A stretch of DNA of 64,000 nt from Rotaria socialis. Taxonomy: Eukaryota; Rotifera; Eurotatoria; Philodinida; Philodinidae. The DNA is taken from positions 18,770-82,769 of the forward strand of contig CAJNYU010000361.1 of NCBI GenBank assembly GCA_905331475.1, written 5' to 3'. The notes beneath the pieces were generated by a model. It worked only from the letters and a program-made list of their open reading frames with translations. It was not told the DNA's origin and made no database searches. Below, piece after piece: positions 1-12,068 of this stretch (positions are counted from its first letter, which is position 1; each line of letters starts with the position of its first letter). The translations under genes and the position numbers were made by a program.

Positions 1-3000
1 TTAAGGTGCGTAGTAGCTGACGAATTTGATGTTTGTGTATTCTGACCAGTTGCATTACTTCCTGATGGTAGCAAAGCTAATCGATCATTTGTTACTGTAC
101 TTGGTGTTGGTACTGTTGTTGATGGCGCTGTCGATGCTGAGGATGCGGCAGCAGCTGCAGCTAGAGCATCTCGTGCATCATCAAAAAGCATCGGATCTGG
201 TTGACTTGTTTCATCGCCATCACCTAAGACACTGTCACTTCGAACACTATCAGCATCATCGGATTCGGAATTTTCATCATCAGAAAAAAGAGCCATGTTT
301 TCACTTCCGGCTGTTGCCGATGTTCGATGTGTATTTGTATTCGGTGCACTGCGATTGCTTTCATTGTCTGTATCAGATTCAGCCAGCAATTCTAATTCCA
401 TTTCACTTTCATTATCACTTAAACCACCGACATTGTCACGTGCTGCCTGTTGTTCATTTAAATTTGAAATACCTATTGGATGTATAGTTTCATGTTGCGA
501 TTGTGTATCTGAATTATTATCATCATCTTCATTCAATTCAATTGCTGTTTGATTTGCATTGATCGGATTGGTTAGATTTTGTGATTCATCAATAATAGTT
601 TCATTAAAATCTTCGACACCACTAGTAAATGTACTTTCAGACGAACGCTGCGTATTATTTGATTTACTCTCTTGATAGGCACGATAATATTCGGAATCGA
701 TATTAAAAACTTCTTCCAGGCCTTGTAATATATCGGTATGAGTTGATAAGAGATTGAACATAGCTGTTGGTTTAGCAATACCATGGCGAACAGGTGCAAG
801 TAATAAATCAGCTGTATGGACAAGTGCATTGATTGATATAAGAGTCAATGTTTGAAATATCCGTTTACATTGGAATAAAATTGATTGCGGTCCACTGAGA
901 GTTGCTGCTGCAGCTGATGACGATAGATTTGAACTTGTCGTTATTGTTGCACCGGTAACAGTTGTTGCTGATATACGTTTTATTGTTGTACTTGATGGCA
1001 GCGATTGATTTAATGTTGAAGAACTATTTTTATCCGGAACTGATTCGAGACTTAAAATAATAAATAAACGAATCACACTACGTACAAAACGTGCGGTAAT
1101 AAAACGAGCCATATCACGATGAGCGGGATTGGACATTTCGCGTATTAATGTATTTAGTAGAATATCAAGAAGATCATTTGATGTTGATGTTGTTGATGAA
1201 CTTTTTGTTGTTGTAGATGTTGATTGTTTTACGGTATTACATTTTGCAAGAAGAAAATAAGTAAAACGATCTAGTTGACTTGTTTGTTGTTGTTGATCTA
1301 ATGAAAATAAATGTTCATTGTCATAGGGCGACATGATTGGCGGGCACGTGGAAAGAATTGGTAAAGATTCTTTTGGATTTATTATAGTTGGATCTAGATT
1401 TTCGGAACATCCACAAAGCAGCATTGCTTTTACACCAGACCAATCAGCTAGAATGAGTTCAAGAGCACGGCGACCTAAAAACGAAAAAAAAAACAGAATG
1501 AATCACATAATAAAACGCTTTTAGTGAAAAACACAAAATAGCAACATTTGCTGATTTCAGTTTATTCGATCTATTAGGTGTCTTCGCTCGTGTGTCAAAA
1601 TTCAATCTATACTTACAGAATTGCGGTGGCTCTAAATGATGATCAGGAATAGCGTTATTTGAGTCTGTATCCATTTGGTTTGCTGAATTAGAATTATTAT
1701 TATTAGATGCTGATCCTGATGATGAATTTTGATGTTGTAATTTTTTAGCCCCGCTACTTGATAATTGTTCGCGTGATTTTCTTGCATGTTGCTGCAATAA
1801 TGCTGCGGTTGACGTTCGAGGAAATTGTTGTTGTTCAATTATTTGTCTGCCGACCGTTTGTACTAAATATAGAAGTATATTTTCATAACGTGAATTTTGT
1901 ATTTGAACAAGATTGGTTTGATTTAATAATAATTTAAATAGTTCAAGACGTTTCTGTTGATCACCAGCTATCAATGATTTACATTTGCACACTTCCCAAC
2001 AATCACAATAGGCTGTTGGCGATGTACGTTTTAAACGGCAATCATGTCCTTTATGGCACGTTTGCGCACACTCGCTACAACAACATAATGTGCCTGAGAG
2101 GCCACATGTTTTGCATTCGAATATAGCTTGACTGATATGTTCTTCACCGGTCCATGTAAATGAACATGTATCATTTGTACATATTGTATACAATGGCGAA
2201 TAATCTGAATTAGTCGATGTCAATGGATAAATCATTCGAAGTAGAACATTATCGAATTGTTTTAAATAATTTGTTGCCGTTGTCGGCAATGGCGATGATG
2301 ATTCAAAATAAAATTGTGCTGATGATGTTTGTTGATCATTGGATGATTCTCGTTTAGAAATTTTAAGTGCATATTCAAATAGAATTAGAGCACAATTGTA
2401 GGCACAACAATTGACAGCTGACATAAATGGTGTTTGACCTTCAAGATTACGAAAACTTAGCAATGATAATAAATGTTCTTGAAATAGTGGATAATCAAGT
2501 AATAGGCGAAGAATTTTTATTGCACGAATACGCTTTTCACGTTCATCGTATTTGCACGATGACCATACGAGAAAATCATTTGAATTACTTCGAGTTGTAC
2601 GCGCTGGTTGTTGGTATAATTGATTTTGAAGGTATTGAATTTGTTGAATCTTCGACGATAAACTTGTTGGATTGTATGATGGAGACAATGGACCAGAATT
2701 ATTGGTTGGTGTACTCGTTGATAAACTCTAGAAAAATTAATCGCAATTAATATTTCATAGCGTAGACAGATACACCAACAAATCTTATCTCTTGATGGTT
2801 TAGGTTTTTATTTTAAAGCGCGAGGTCAACCTCCACCTTCTTCACGATCTAGCCGACTCGGAAAAGTACTTAGTTAATAAAAACCTTGCAATGGCTCGAA
2901 TCTATGAAGCTTATTCCTTTAGGATTATGATTTTCAAGTAAAACTGTACTTTTAACACAAGCAAAAAACTCTGACATCCTTTACAATAACGATAGTAAAG

Positions 3001-6000
3001 AAAAAATTCATATCTAGGATATTCTCAAGTGAATTATTCTTACTCTATATAAAGTTGGTGCAGCTCCGGGTTGCATTGTTGGTGACGATGGCGGTTGAGC
3101 ATCAGCGGCGGATGATTCATTCGACCACGTACTACCTGTGGGTGCTGCTGCTGCTGTTGTTGTTCGTTCACCATAATTATGATCGGTATTCGTTTGTGAA
3201 TGAAGAAGATCAATAGCAAATGAAATCCGTTTAAGATTATTATTTGTTTCAGTTTGAACTTGCTCATCATTGATTGAATATTCTTTATTATTCAATGGTG
3301 TTGCTATATGAACACAGGCATGAAATAGATTTCTACAGCCATCTAAACGTTCGTCTAAGATTAATTTTAATAGATCTCGATTTTTTGTCGTTTCAATATC
3401 GTTTAATATTGAACGTATTTTATCAATATCATAACGAAGTATATGTGGGATTAATATTCCTTTTTGTATTTGTGTTATATTTAATATAATGTGATTCTTA
3501 TTGAGATGATCCGCATTTTTCAATGGAACGATTCCTTGAGAAAAATAATTAATGCCTAATAGATTTTTCCATTGAGGTTCTTTTAAATTTGTACTATCTT
3601 GATTATAGATAAACGGATAAATTAAATGATTACCATCGATTAGAATACGTGGAATATCAATCGAATTTAATGTTGATAATCGTATAGCATTTGGAAAACC
3701 GCCAAGAAACGATATTAATGATTGACGATTATTTACCAACGGTAAAATATTTTGACGGATCGAACGACATAGACCATTATTACTTCCTATTTCATACGTT
3801 ATGTAATAAATAGTTGAATCTCGAATTTGTAATGTATGAAGATCTAACAGATAAGAGAATAAAAAAAAGTATTACGTCGAAAAAGTAAAACAAATAACTT
3901 ACAATCTTTATCAACGGAATATGTTAATAAGTTTCCATTTTCTAGTGCGATTCGTTTTGCATTGGTAATTGCTAGAGTACAATCTGGAGTTTTCGGTATT
4001 GTATTTCCTTTGACGATCTATATGAAAATAAATAATAATAATAATAATAAGATGAGGATTCTTCGATTGAACGGATATATCAAATAGAATATTTAGATTT
4101 CGTGTGTGGAAACGCAGAACTTACTTGTAAATCATCTTTTCGAAGAATTCTACAATTCTCAAGGTTATTCATATCAATATTTGCTTCCGTAGTATCGGTG
4201 TTATTCGTATTTTTCGATGGAAATTTAACCAGTACAAGTGAACCATCAATTTTAACAACTTTTCCAATTGGTGCTACTTTACAATCTTCGATAAAGACAA
4301 CTTCATCCAATGGCCAATATTCTTCGTCTTTAATTTTACTATGTTGTAGCTGTTGTTCATTTGAATCACTATCATTGATTGTCATTAGAAATGGATTTGA
4401 TCCATTCCCACCTGCATTTGTTGTGGCTGCTGGTGCTGTTGTTGTTGTCGTTGTTGTAGTATTACTGTGTTTCTTCCGTTTTAATGACGATGCAAAACTT
4501 GTATTTGAATCTACACTACATGTTGACGATGCCGGTGATGGTGGCGGTGGCATTTCTAATGAACTCTTATCATCCTCTTTATTTTTGTTCGTTGTTGTTT
4601 CGGGAATTTTAATACGAAATCGAGCTGTATTCGATAGCATCCATGCTTGTTCCATTAATTGTCCTAATTTGGGTTGTCCATCTCGTACATAAAAAGCTAA
4701 TGCGCCCTGATTATAATATGGATTTGATATCAAACACACCGATGAACCAATCGTAATGATTTGTTGTTGTTGTTGCTGCTGCTGCTGCTGCTGCTGTTGT
4801 GTTGAATTGTTCGTACGATTCTTACGTGTTTTTTCTTTTAGACGCTCCAGTAATTTTTTACGCGGTTTATTCGGTAATAAACCATACCAATACAAATCAT
4901 TTGTATCTGTGCGTAAAACTGTATACAATGGTGACGTTTGAATATCGACGATGTGATACGTCATTGTCGATGAAAGTTCTTGGAGTGAATGTTGAAATTT
5001 AAAACTAACCTGTGAACCGAGAGACTCATCAATCCATGTTGCTATACGATTTGTTTCAGTTAATATTGATGCACGGATTATATTAGCTGATAGATTAATT
5101 ATTTTTTCGTTCATCAATTGTAATAATAAAGTTTTTGGATGTTTTATATGTGGACTATCGGAATCTTGATATGGATATTCATCTTGCCAATTCCATTGAC
5201 ATAATTGACCATTGATATTAATAGCAATTAATTCGGAATAAAGACAAGCGATATGTGTAAAACGTGGATAGGAATTTTCGCAATTAGGATCAGTCCAGAA
5301 TTGTAATTGATCACCGAATACAATGGGACTTTGTGTTGTTGATGATGATGATGATGTCTGGTGTTGATATGGAGGTAGATTCGCTTGTGATGATGTTGTT
5401 GATGAAGAATTTTGATCTTTACGGATTGATGATGTTTTCGCTGATGTATTATCTTTTACTATAGATAGATCATCGGGTTTTAATTCACGATCAATACGGC
5501 CGAATAGTTCTTCGCGTAACGAACCATCGAGCCAACGTGGATCATAACGATTTCGTTTACGATCACGTTCAGAAGAATTTGTGTTCGTTGGATTAGAACT
5601 TGTAGATGGTGTTACAACTGTGGATGAGTTAGTTGTCGATTGAGGATTTGTTGAGCTCGAGTTGGACACATTCGATTGATCACCCAATGAAGAACTTATG
5701 GCAGCAGCAGTTGATGAGGCGACTGTCGGAGCAGATGTGTTGCTTGCTAGAATAGAAAATGAGGTCATTTATTATCCTAGTATTTTTAAAGTCTACTAGA
5801 AGTTCCTGAACAGACTTATGACAATAGACATCGTTTTTCGTCTGCATGCATTATTTTTAATTTTTTTATTGCTCAAAATTTTGATTATCACGAGTTTTAG
5901 ATATCCTCGAAAATTTTTCACATTCAATGTCTACGGAAAACTCGCCGATGAGAAATATATTAGAATTATTTGAAATTGGATACGTACCAGCATTTCCGAT

Positions 6001-7284
6001 TCTAGCAGAAACAACTCGACGTTGTATATTACTATAACGTAAAGCGAAATCAGCCTCGTCGAAAAATTCCGATTCAAGTATGATTCCTGGATGTTCATTA
6101 TGTGGATTAACATCAAGTAATGAGATGAGGTCAGCTAAAAAGAAAAAAAGAAAAACAGCATAATTAAAATATATCAATATAATTTGTTTTTCCTACCTCC
6201 AACATAATCATCGTCAAGATCTTCATCACCTTCGTCGTCGCGTGCAAGTAAATTATTCACAGCCATATTTACATCTAAGTTCTATTTAAAAACAAACACA
6301 AAGAATATTGAAATTCTGCCTTTTTTTCTCTTCTATTTCAACTTACTGTTCTTTGTAGTTCTCTTAAAATAAGATTTCGTGATTTTCCTTGAAGAACAAC
6401 TTGAACCTAACAATTGAAATTGATGCATAAGCAAAATGTTTACTTTGAAAAAATTCTTTTTTACTTGTTCGATTAATTCTTCGGGAACACTTGATGCTGG
6501 TATTAAAGGTCTCGAACCAAATATAATTCCTGTTCGTCCTCGAGCTGTTCGAATGAGATGATGTCGCTGTCGACTCAATGGATAACCAGCTTGCAACTGT
6601 GGTAATAGATCAACCTGTCCACTCGAACCACTTGAATTAGTTGTGTTAGCAACGGCAGCAGCAGCATTATGTGCGGCTATAGATGGATTTGCTGATGATA
6701 AAACAAGGTTTTCAAAACTTGGACGATCAAAATTATTTGAACGATGCATCGATTGACGAGATTGAGGACGTATTGTCTGTGGTGTTATATGTTTCGGTTT
6801 ACTTTTTGTTGTTTCAGTTGGATTCGGTTCAATTTTATCAGCTTGAACACGAAATGATACTCGACAAATTCGACCATCCTAAATAACAAAAAAAATCTCT
6901 TTCAAAAAAACGTCCTGACGGAATTAAAATAGGACAAAATCATCTTTCATGATCTTCGACTGCAGGCTAGTCTTCCACTCTTTGCACTCAATTGGTTTTT
7001 TTGCAATCTTGTTTAACAAAAAAGCTAATTTTACCTGAAGTAAAAACGCAATATGCCGGGATGAAACTACTGCTTGTTGCACAACAATATTTGTAAATGG
7101 TGAAAATACACTTGGACATACACAACCATTTGTCGATATTTGATCAGATATATCTTGAAGTCTATTACAACAAACGAACGAAATAAAACAATTATAAGTT
7201 TTTTTTTCTTCTATTTACTTTAATTCAAAATTTTGTTCTGTAACAGGTGTTTGTTGAATAAATACATGCGTTGAATATTCCATT
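1..7284 (-). CDS. UBR5: E3 ubiquitin-protein ligase UBR5 (N-terminal two-thirds, runs off window)
   Basis: UBR5/HYD is a HECT-type E3 ligase of the N-degron pathway. I read about eleven exons, roughly 7284-7219, 7160-7036, 6880-6465, 6408-6348, 6285-6199, 6135-5985, 5747-4125, 4018-3901, 3846-3044, 2728-1618 and 1474 to the edge. Landmarks in order: the UBA-like segment with IPASSVPEELIEQ followed by VVLQGKSRNLILRELQRT, the RCC1-like/MIB-like region (TNRIATWIDESLGSQ, EMPPPPSPASSTCS), then the UBR zinc box at about 2170-1965 with CSFTWTGEEH, CKTCGLSGTLCCCSEC, CHKGHDC and CDCWEVCKCK, so all the zinc ligands are in place. The last exon enters the acidic linker. The MLLE and catalytic HECT domains would lie left of base 1. 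I chose the ATG at 7284-7282 (MEYSTHVFI) because it aligns with the family start and sits 9-10 nt after a splice acceptor. A polyglutamine tract lies in the large exon. Family assignment is secure; some exon edges are approximate. Confidence 0.95.
4761..4799 (-). repeat. Polyglutamine-coding CAA/CAG tract in UBR5
   Basis: Thirteen glutamine codons in a row on the minus strand, seen as TTG/CTG triplets on the plus strand. The inner run is pure CAG and the edges are CAA. The tract sits between a basic stretch and the IITIGSSVCLI segment of the RCC1-like region, in a linker that is variable in the family. It is a likely length-polymorphic microsatellite. Confidence 0.9.
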
Positions 7285-7458
7285 AAATAATCTGAAAAGA
7301 AAATACACAATAATTTTGTTTGTTGTTCTGTTTTAATATATATATCTATCTATATATAGTTTTACATATACAAGCACAAACAAACAAAAAAAAACAACCG
7401 AGTGTGTTTGAAGTGGAAATAGGTATACAACATCAAACAAATCTAACTAAGAATTTCG

Positions 7459-10400
7459 TTAATCAGGAAACAATTTTATATTTAGATCCAGTTCAAAATC
7501 ATGAGATGCGAACATTTCATCACTATGCTCGGAAAATGATGTAAATGAACCACGTTCACCAGTTGTCATTGTAAAACTTTTTTCTGTATGCTAAAAAGAA
7601 ATAGGAAAACATTTGAAGTTAAATATTAAATCATTTCCGAAAAAAAAATCTTTTCAGACAATTAGTGATTAGAAAAAAATTTTGACGTCCATATGAAGAT
7701 CATGAACGAAAGAACGGATTTCGCTTATCCAGTTCATTTTTCTCTCGGTATACAAATTATGATTTTGTGAAGCAGAACCTGGTGAAGAAAAATCGTTAGA
7801 CATATTGTGAAGCTTGTCTTTCGGACTAAAACAAATGTCATTGGTAGATGTATCGAGGAAATGTGCGAATTAGGGCTATGAATCAGTATGGCTCATAGAT
7901 GAGATATTTAAAAATTAACTGATAAGATAATTTCCTGTAAGTCAGTTTTTACTCATTGGCCTTTGATGAATCTTATGCATCCCGATAGGTGTCATCTGTT
8001 GATATCCAGAGCAGCGTACAACGAATTGATACATTTCATGAGTAGAACCAAGCTTATAAACAAGAAAAATTTCATTCTGATTGTGTAATCTAACGATAAA
8101 CTTTTGGTTGGAAAAACACCGCAGGTAAATTTCGACATGTCTTACTGGTTTATCTGTTCTGTTATGAGTGGTAATTTTTGTTGTTGTATCTTTTGTTATT
8201 AAAAGTTTATTTTTTTCATTCTAAATATAAATGATAGATGCAAAATCTTTTTTTTTCGAAAATTGAGTGATTTTTTGTTTTTACTGTTGAACGTTGTTCT
8301 TCATTTTTCTTCTTCGTCTGTGCTTCACGTCGTTCTGTTTCTCGTTTTAGATCTTCTGCTGAATGAATTAGTGGAGTCTAAAATCAATAAACTTCATTCA
8401 TAGGGTTTTCCTTTTATTCTTGTTGAAATATTTACTTGTGTTACAAGCATTGGGGCACACCGACGACGTGTAAAAGGATCTGCTGCTGAATTTCGAGGTT
8501 CTTGAGCTTCACGCTATAGGATTAAATTTTAATTGAAACAATTTTGAAAAATTCATTACTTACAGTTAAAGCTATTTCAATATTTTTCTGTGTACTTGCG
8601 CGATTTCTTCGATTAATTTGACTAAGAAGGAGAAGAAGAAGAAGAAAAAAATGTACAAATTTCTATTCAATACTATTTATTTAAACTGAAATTTCTCGCG
8701 CAATATTATTTAATTTCTCTTTTCCGACGGCATGAGTAATCATGCGAATCAATGTCGTCTTTGTTTTAGGGTTTAATATAGAATTCAATGTTAGATTATA
8801 TAAAAATGTTTTTCCTATATAGGCATTCCATAGATGAGATGCATAATTATTTTTAAAATTATAGCGATTATACAAATATAATTCTTCAATATTGAACCAT
8901 GACGGTGTAAAAAATGCTTTCGAAGGTAAGACATGAACTTCATTTTTATATATATTTGCCAATTGGCCTGTTAACCCCACTGAATGACAACCCCAACATG
9001 AAGAATTAAAACTTTGATAGGAATGATAAATACGTCGAAGGAATTTTGAATGAATTGGTGCTATAATAACAGCATTACATATAGTATTGAATTTCTTTCT
9101 TTCCCAAGCAAATATAGCTTCAACGTGATGCGGATTCGATGTTAATGATGAGAATGATTTTAAAGAAAGAACATCGAGATCAAGATAAATACCACCGTAT
9201 TTATCAAGAATTTCTAGACGTGCTATATCAGTACGATGAGCGTGATGGTATAGTGGATGATTATAGATTGATGTTATCGAAGGAATTTTATTAAGCGTTA
9301 AATTTAGTTCAAGATCTTGCTTAGCTTTTGTCCACCAGTAGCCAGTTGGTTCGAAAGAATAATGAACATATAATTGATCGGGTTTGATTTTATTACGAGC
9401 GGAAAGCAAAACGAGATAATTGATCAATTGAAATTCATCAGGAGCTCGCTCCATCCGACGATAACCAAGTCGTGGACCAAGTTCATCGAGTACTGTTTCT
9501 GATGCATCACCTTGACAGGTAATAAAATGTACAATATTCGGTATATCATAGGATCCGATTGATTCATCTTTTGATATTATTCGTTGACAATCTTCACAGT
9601 TATTATTTTTACAACGAAAAATAATCCACCAAAATGAAAAAATAATGAAGCATAACAACGCATAACGATTTATATACCGATAACCCATATAGACTGAACA
9701 TTGACGTGTCTGACCACATTGTATCTTTCGACCCTTCATACCTTTTTTTTTCTTTCTCCTTTTCTTTTTGACCTCGTTTTTATTACTCATTCTGTTCTTT
9801 ACCACGTTCGCTCTTTCTCACTCTCTCGCTCACACTTTTTGTTACTTACGCCATAACAGAAATATTCTCTGATCTTTTACGATCGAGTTCTGAAGCTCGT
9901 TCTTCCATTTCAGTAAGCTGTTTTCTTAATTCATTTTCTCGTTCTGTGTCATTTTCGTCTTTTGCTATTTCCTAAAATAAGAAATACATCAACACACTAA
10001 ATGTTGACTTATTTAAATAAAAATTAACATACAATTTCTTTCAATAATTCATTTTTTGTTACAGCATAATTTATTGGTGCTTTACGAAAGCGTTTTTTTT
10101 CTTGTACTATTTTGGTTATATCTGTATTGTTATAAACATAATGCTTATATTTTTCGATTTCATTGATTTTCTTTTCAAGATCATCCAATGTTGGCAATGA
10201 AATACCCTAAAAATAGAAATGAGCGAGTTTGTCTACACAATAAAGCATTCGGGTTTTTTCCTTCTTCTTACTTGTTTGATCATTGCTTCTCTCCAACGTT
10301 GAAATTCTTCATCAGATATTTCATTATTTGATACATATTCAAGTCGAAATATACGTTCATTAGTTCCATGTCTAATAAAAGTATTCAAAAACAACTCAAA

Positions 10401-12068
10401 CAATATTTTTTTTGTTTATACTTTAAACGAAGGCCTTTGTTTGTACGTGTTGTACCGAGATTATAAATTTTTCCTGTTTCTACAACATCACGAATTTCGC
10501 AAACCTATATCAATCATTATTATTATTATCAAAAATTTTGCATAATTTTGAGTGCTAAAACGTTTTTACTCGATAAACAGCTTCACCATTATTTTGACCA
10601 ATATTAATACGGACAAATGCACCTTTTGCGACGTCAGCAAAAAACGGAGAATGACACCATCTATAAAAAAAAACATTAATGAAGAGAAAAACAAATGATT
10701 CACTTACTTTTCCATTCGAAAACGTGATAGTATCATAGATTTTAATTGATCTCTTGTGCTTATGAATGTACATTTTTTTCGTTTTGTTTCTTGCTCTTGT
10801 GAATCACTGGTTCGATCATCAGGTGAACTAGACAACAAAAATATATATTATCATTGAAAATAGAATTTCTTGTCTTACCGCGATCGACGACGATGGTGTG
10901 AATCGCCACGACTATCATCATCGTCATCATCATCAGAACTCGACGTTGGAAAGACATCATCAACTTTCCAGATTTCATCTTTGTTATTTGTTTTCGTTGA
11001 CTTTACAGGACTATCTTCATCACTCGAGGAAGCATCATCGGATTTAACTACAGATTTTCTGTGTTTATCATCTAAGACAAAAGAATAATTCAATCTATAT
11101 TGATCGCAAACAAACATTATAGTAAATCATTTTGATTTATGAGTAAGAGAATATTTTCAATTACTTACAGAAACATCGAGAATAATCCGGCCGGCACATT
11201 ATACAAGTGATATAGGGCTAATCAAGGACATGGGATTATTTCAATATGCGAAAAAAAATTCAATGGTACCAAAAAACGAAATGTAACAGCCTGTTCTTTC
11301 CTTTTTGTCATCAATATGCCACCTCAAATCTAACAGTTAATTCTGCGATTTTTCTTTCAATGGAAAGTTTTCGAATTTAGGAAAATCCATTTTTCTTTGT
11401 TTCTGATAATAGATTAGAAAAACGCGTTTACCTTGTCGTTTCTTTCTTCCTTCCACTAATATTTGAAGTGATTTACTATGTTCAGTTTCTTTTTGCTTTG
11501 TAGCATTGATTTGTTGTCGTCGATTTGTTAATTTTCGATAATCATCATCATCATCATCTTCTGCATAAATATCGTTATCAAATAAATTTGATTTACGTGT
11601 AGAATGATCAGATGTTTTGTCGTGATCGCTTCCATCATCATCATCATGTTCATCGATTTCACCTTCTTCTTCACTCTTGATACCGGATTCTTCGGCTTTT
11701 GACTTGAGTCTTTTATTGATTTCTTCACTAGAAACAAAACAAAACAAAAATGAATATAAATATTTTTTCGTGAAGAAAATCGAACTCTTACCGACGTTTG
11801 ATTATTTCACGTTGTTCATGTCGTTTTAATAATTCAGCTTCACGCTCACGTTCGGACAAGGTTTTCAGCCAAGCTCGATCATTTGAATCTCCACGATAAT
11901 TTTCATCATAACCATCAGTAAAGATTTCTTGATTAGAGCGTAATAATTACGATGATGTCAAAAGAATGAATGTTTCTTACTTTTTGACTGTGATGAATCT
12001 GAATCGGAGTCGGAATCGCTGTTTCCACTTGTTGTACGATGTCGTTTACGTGAATCGGATTTGCTCAT
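7459..12068 (-). CDS. RTF1: RNA polymerase-associated protein RTF1 (Paf1 complex), multi-exon
   Basis: RTF1 links the Paf1 complex to elongating RNA polymerase II and promotes H2B ubiquitination. The N-terminus is Ser/Asp-rich ([20 protein letters not shown]), followed by the [26 protein letters not shown] region that matches the family. Then comes the Plus3 domain at about 10820-10200: [18 protein letters not shown], a [23 protein letters not shown] core, and [20 protein letters not shown] coiled coil ([11 protein letters not shown]) leads to INRRNR and [10 protein letters not shown]. The last exon ends with the conserved [11 protein letters not shown] tail, with the stop at 7459-7461. The model has more than ten exons; the small exons between 8290 and 7800 are the least certain. 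The intron at about 9849-8625 joins in phase (ATG GC / T CAA) and contains a whole other gene. A splice acceptor (TAATTGTAG) lies 3 nt before the ATG. The stop is 174 bp from the UBR5 start. Confidence 0.93.
8681..9790 (-). CDS. DXD-motif glycosyltransferase, type II membrane protein, nested in an RTF1 intron
   Basis: Single-exon protein of about 369 residues. A short basic N-terminus ([15 protein letters not shown]) is followed by one hydrophobic anchor ([15 protein letters not shown]) and a lumenal catalytic domain. The domain shows [12 protein letters not shown] near its start, then [20 protein letters not shown] running into DLDVLS. This R-x-D plus DXD arrangement is typical of the glycosyltransferase family with a sugar-binding DXD motif (Gly_transf_sug), which acts in the Golgi with a nucleotide sugar and a divalent metal. 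Acceptor and sugar are unknown. The first ATG is at 9790; an in-frame GTG lies just upstream. The reading frame lies wholly inside an RTF1 intron, same strand, about 59 nt from its donor and about 55 nt from its acceptor. AATAAA overlaps the stop codon, so it has its own candidate poly(A) signal. Retroposition or transfer could explain the lack of introns. Confidence 0.88.
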   Translation of the reverse strand: MSNKNEVKKKRRKKKKGMKGRKIQCGQTRQCSVYMGYRYINRYALLCFIIFSFWWIIFRCKNNNCEDCQRIISKDESIGSYDIPNIVHFITCQGDASETVLDELGPRLGYRRMERAPDEFQLINYLVLLSARNKIKPDQLYVHYSFEPTGYWWTKAKQDLELNLTLNKIPSITSIYNHPLYHHAHRTDIARLEILDKYGGIYLDLDVLSLKSFSSLTSNPHHVEAIFAWERKKFNTICNAVIIAPIHSKFLRRIYHSYQSFNSSCWGCHSVGLTGQLANIYKNEVHVLPSKAFFTPSWFNIEELYLYNRYNFKNNYASHLWNAYIGKTFLYNLTLNSILNPKTKTTLIRMITHAVGKEKLNNIAREISV

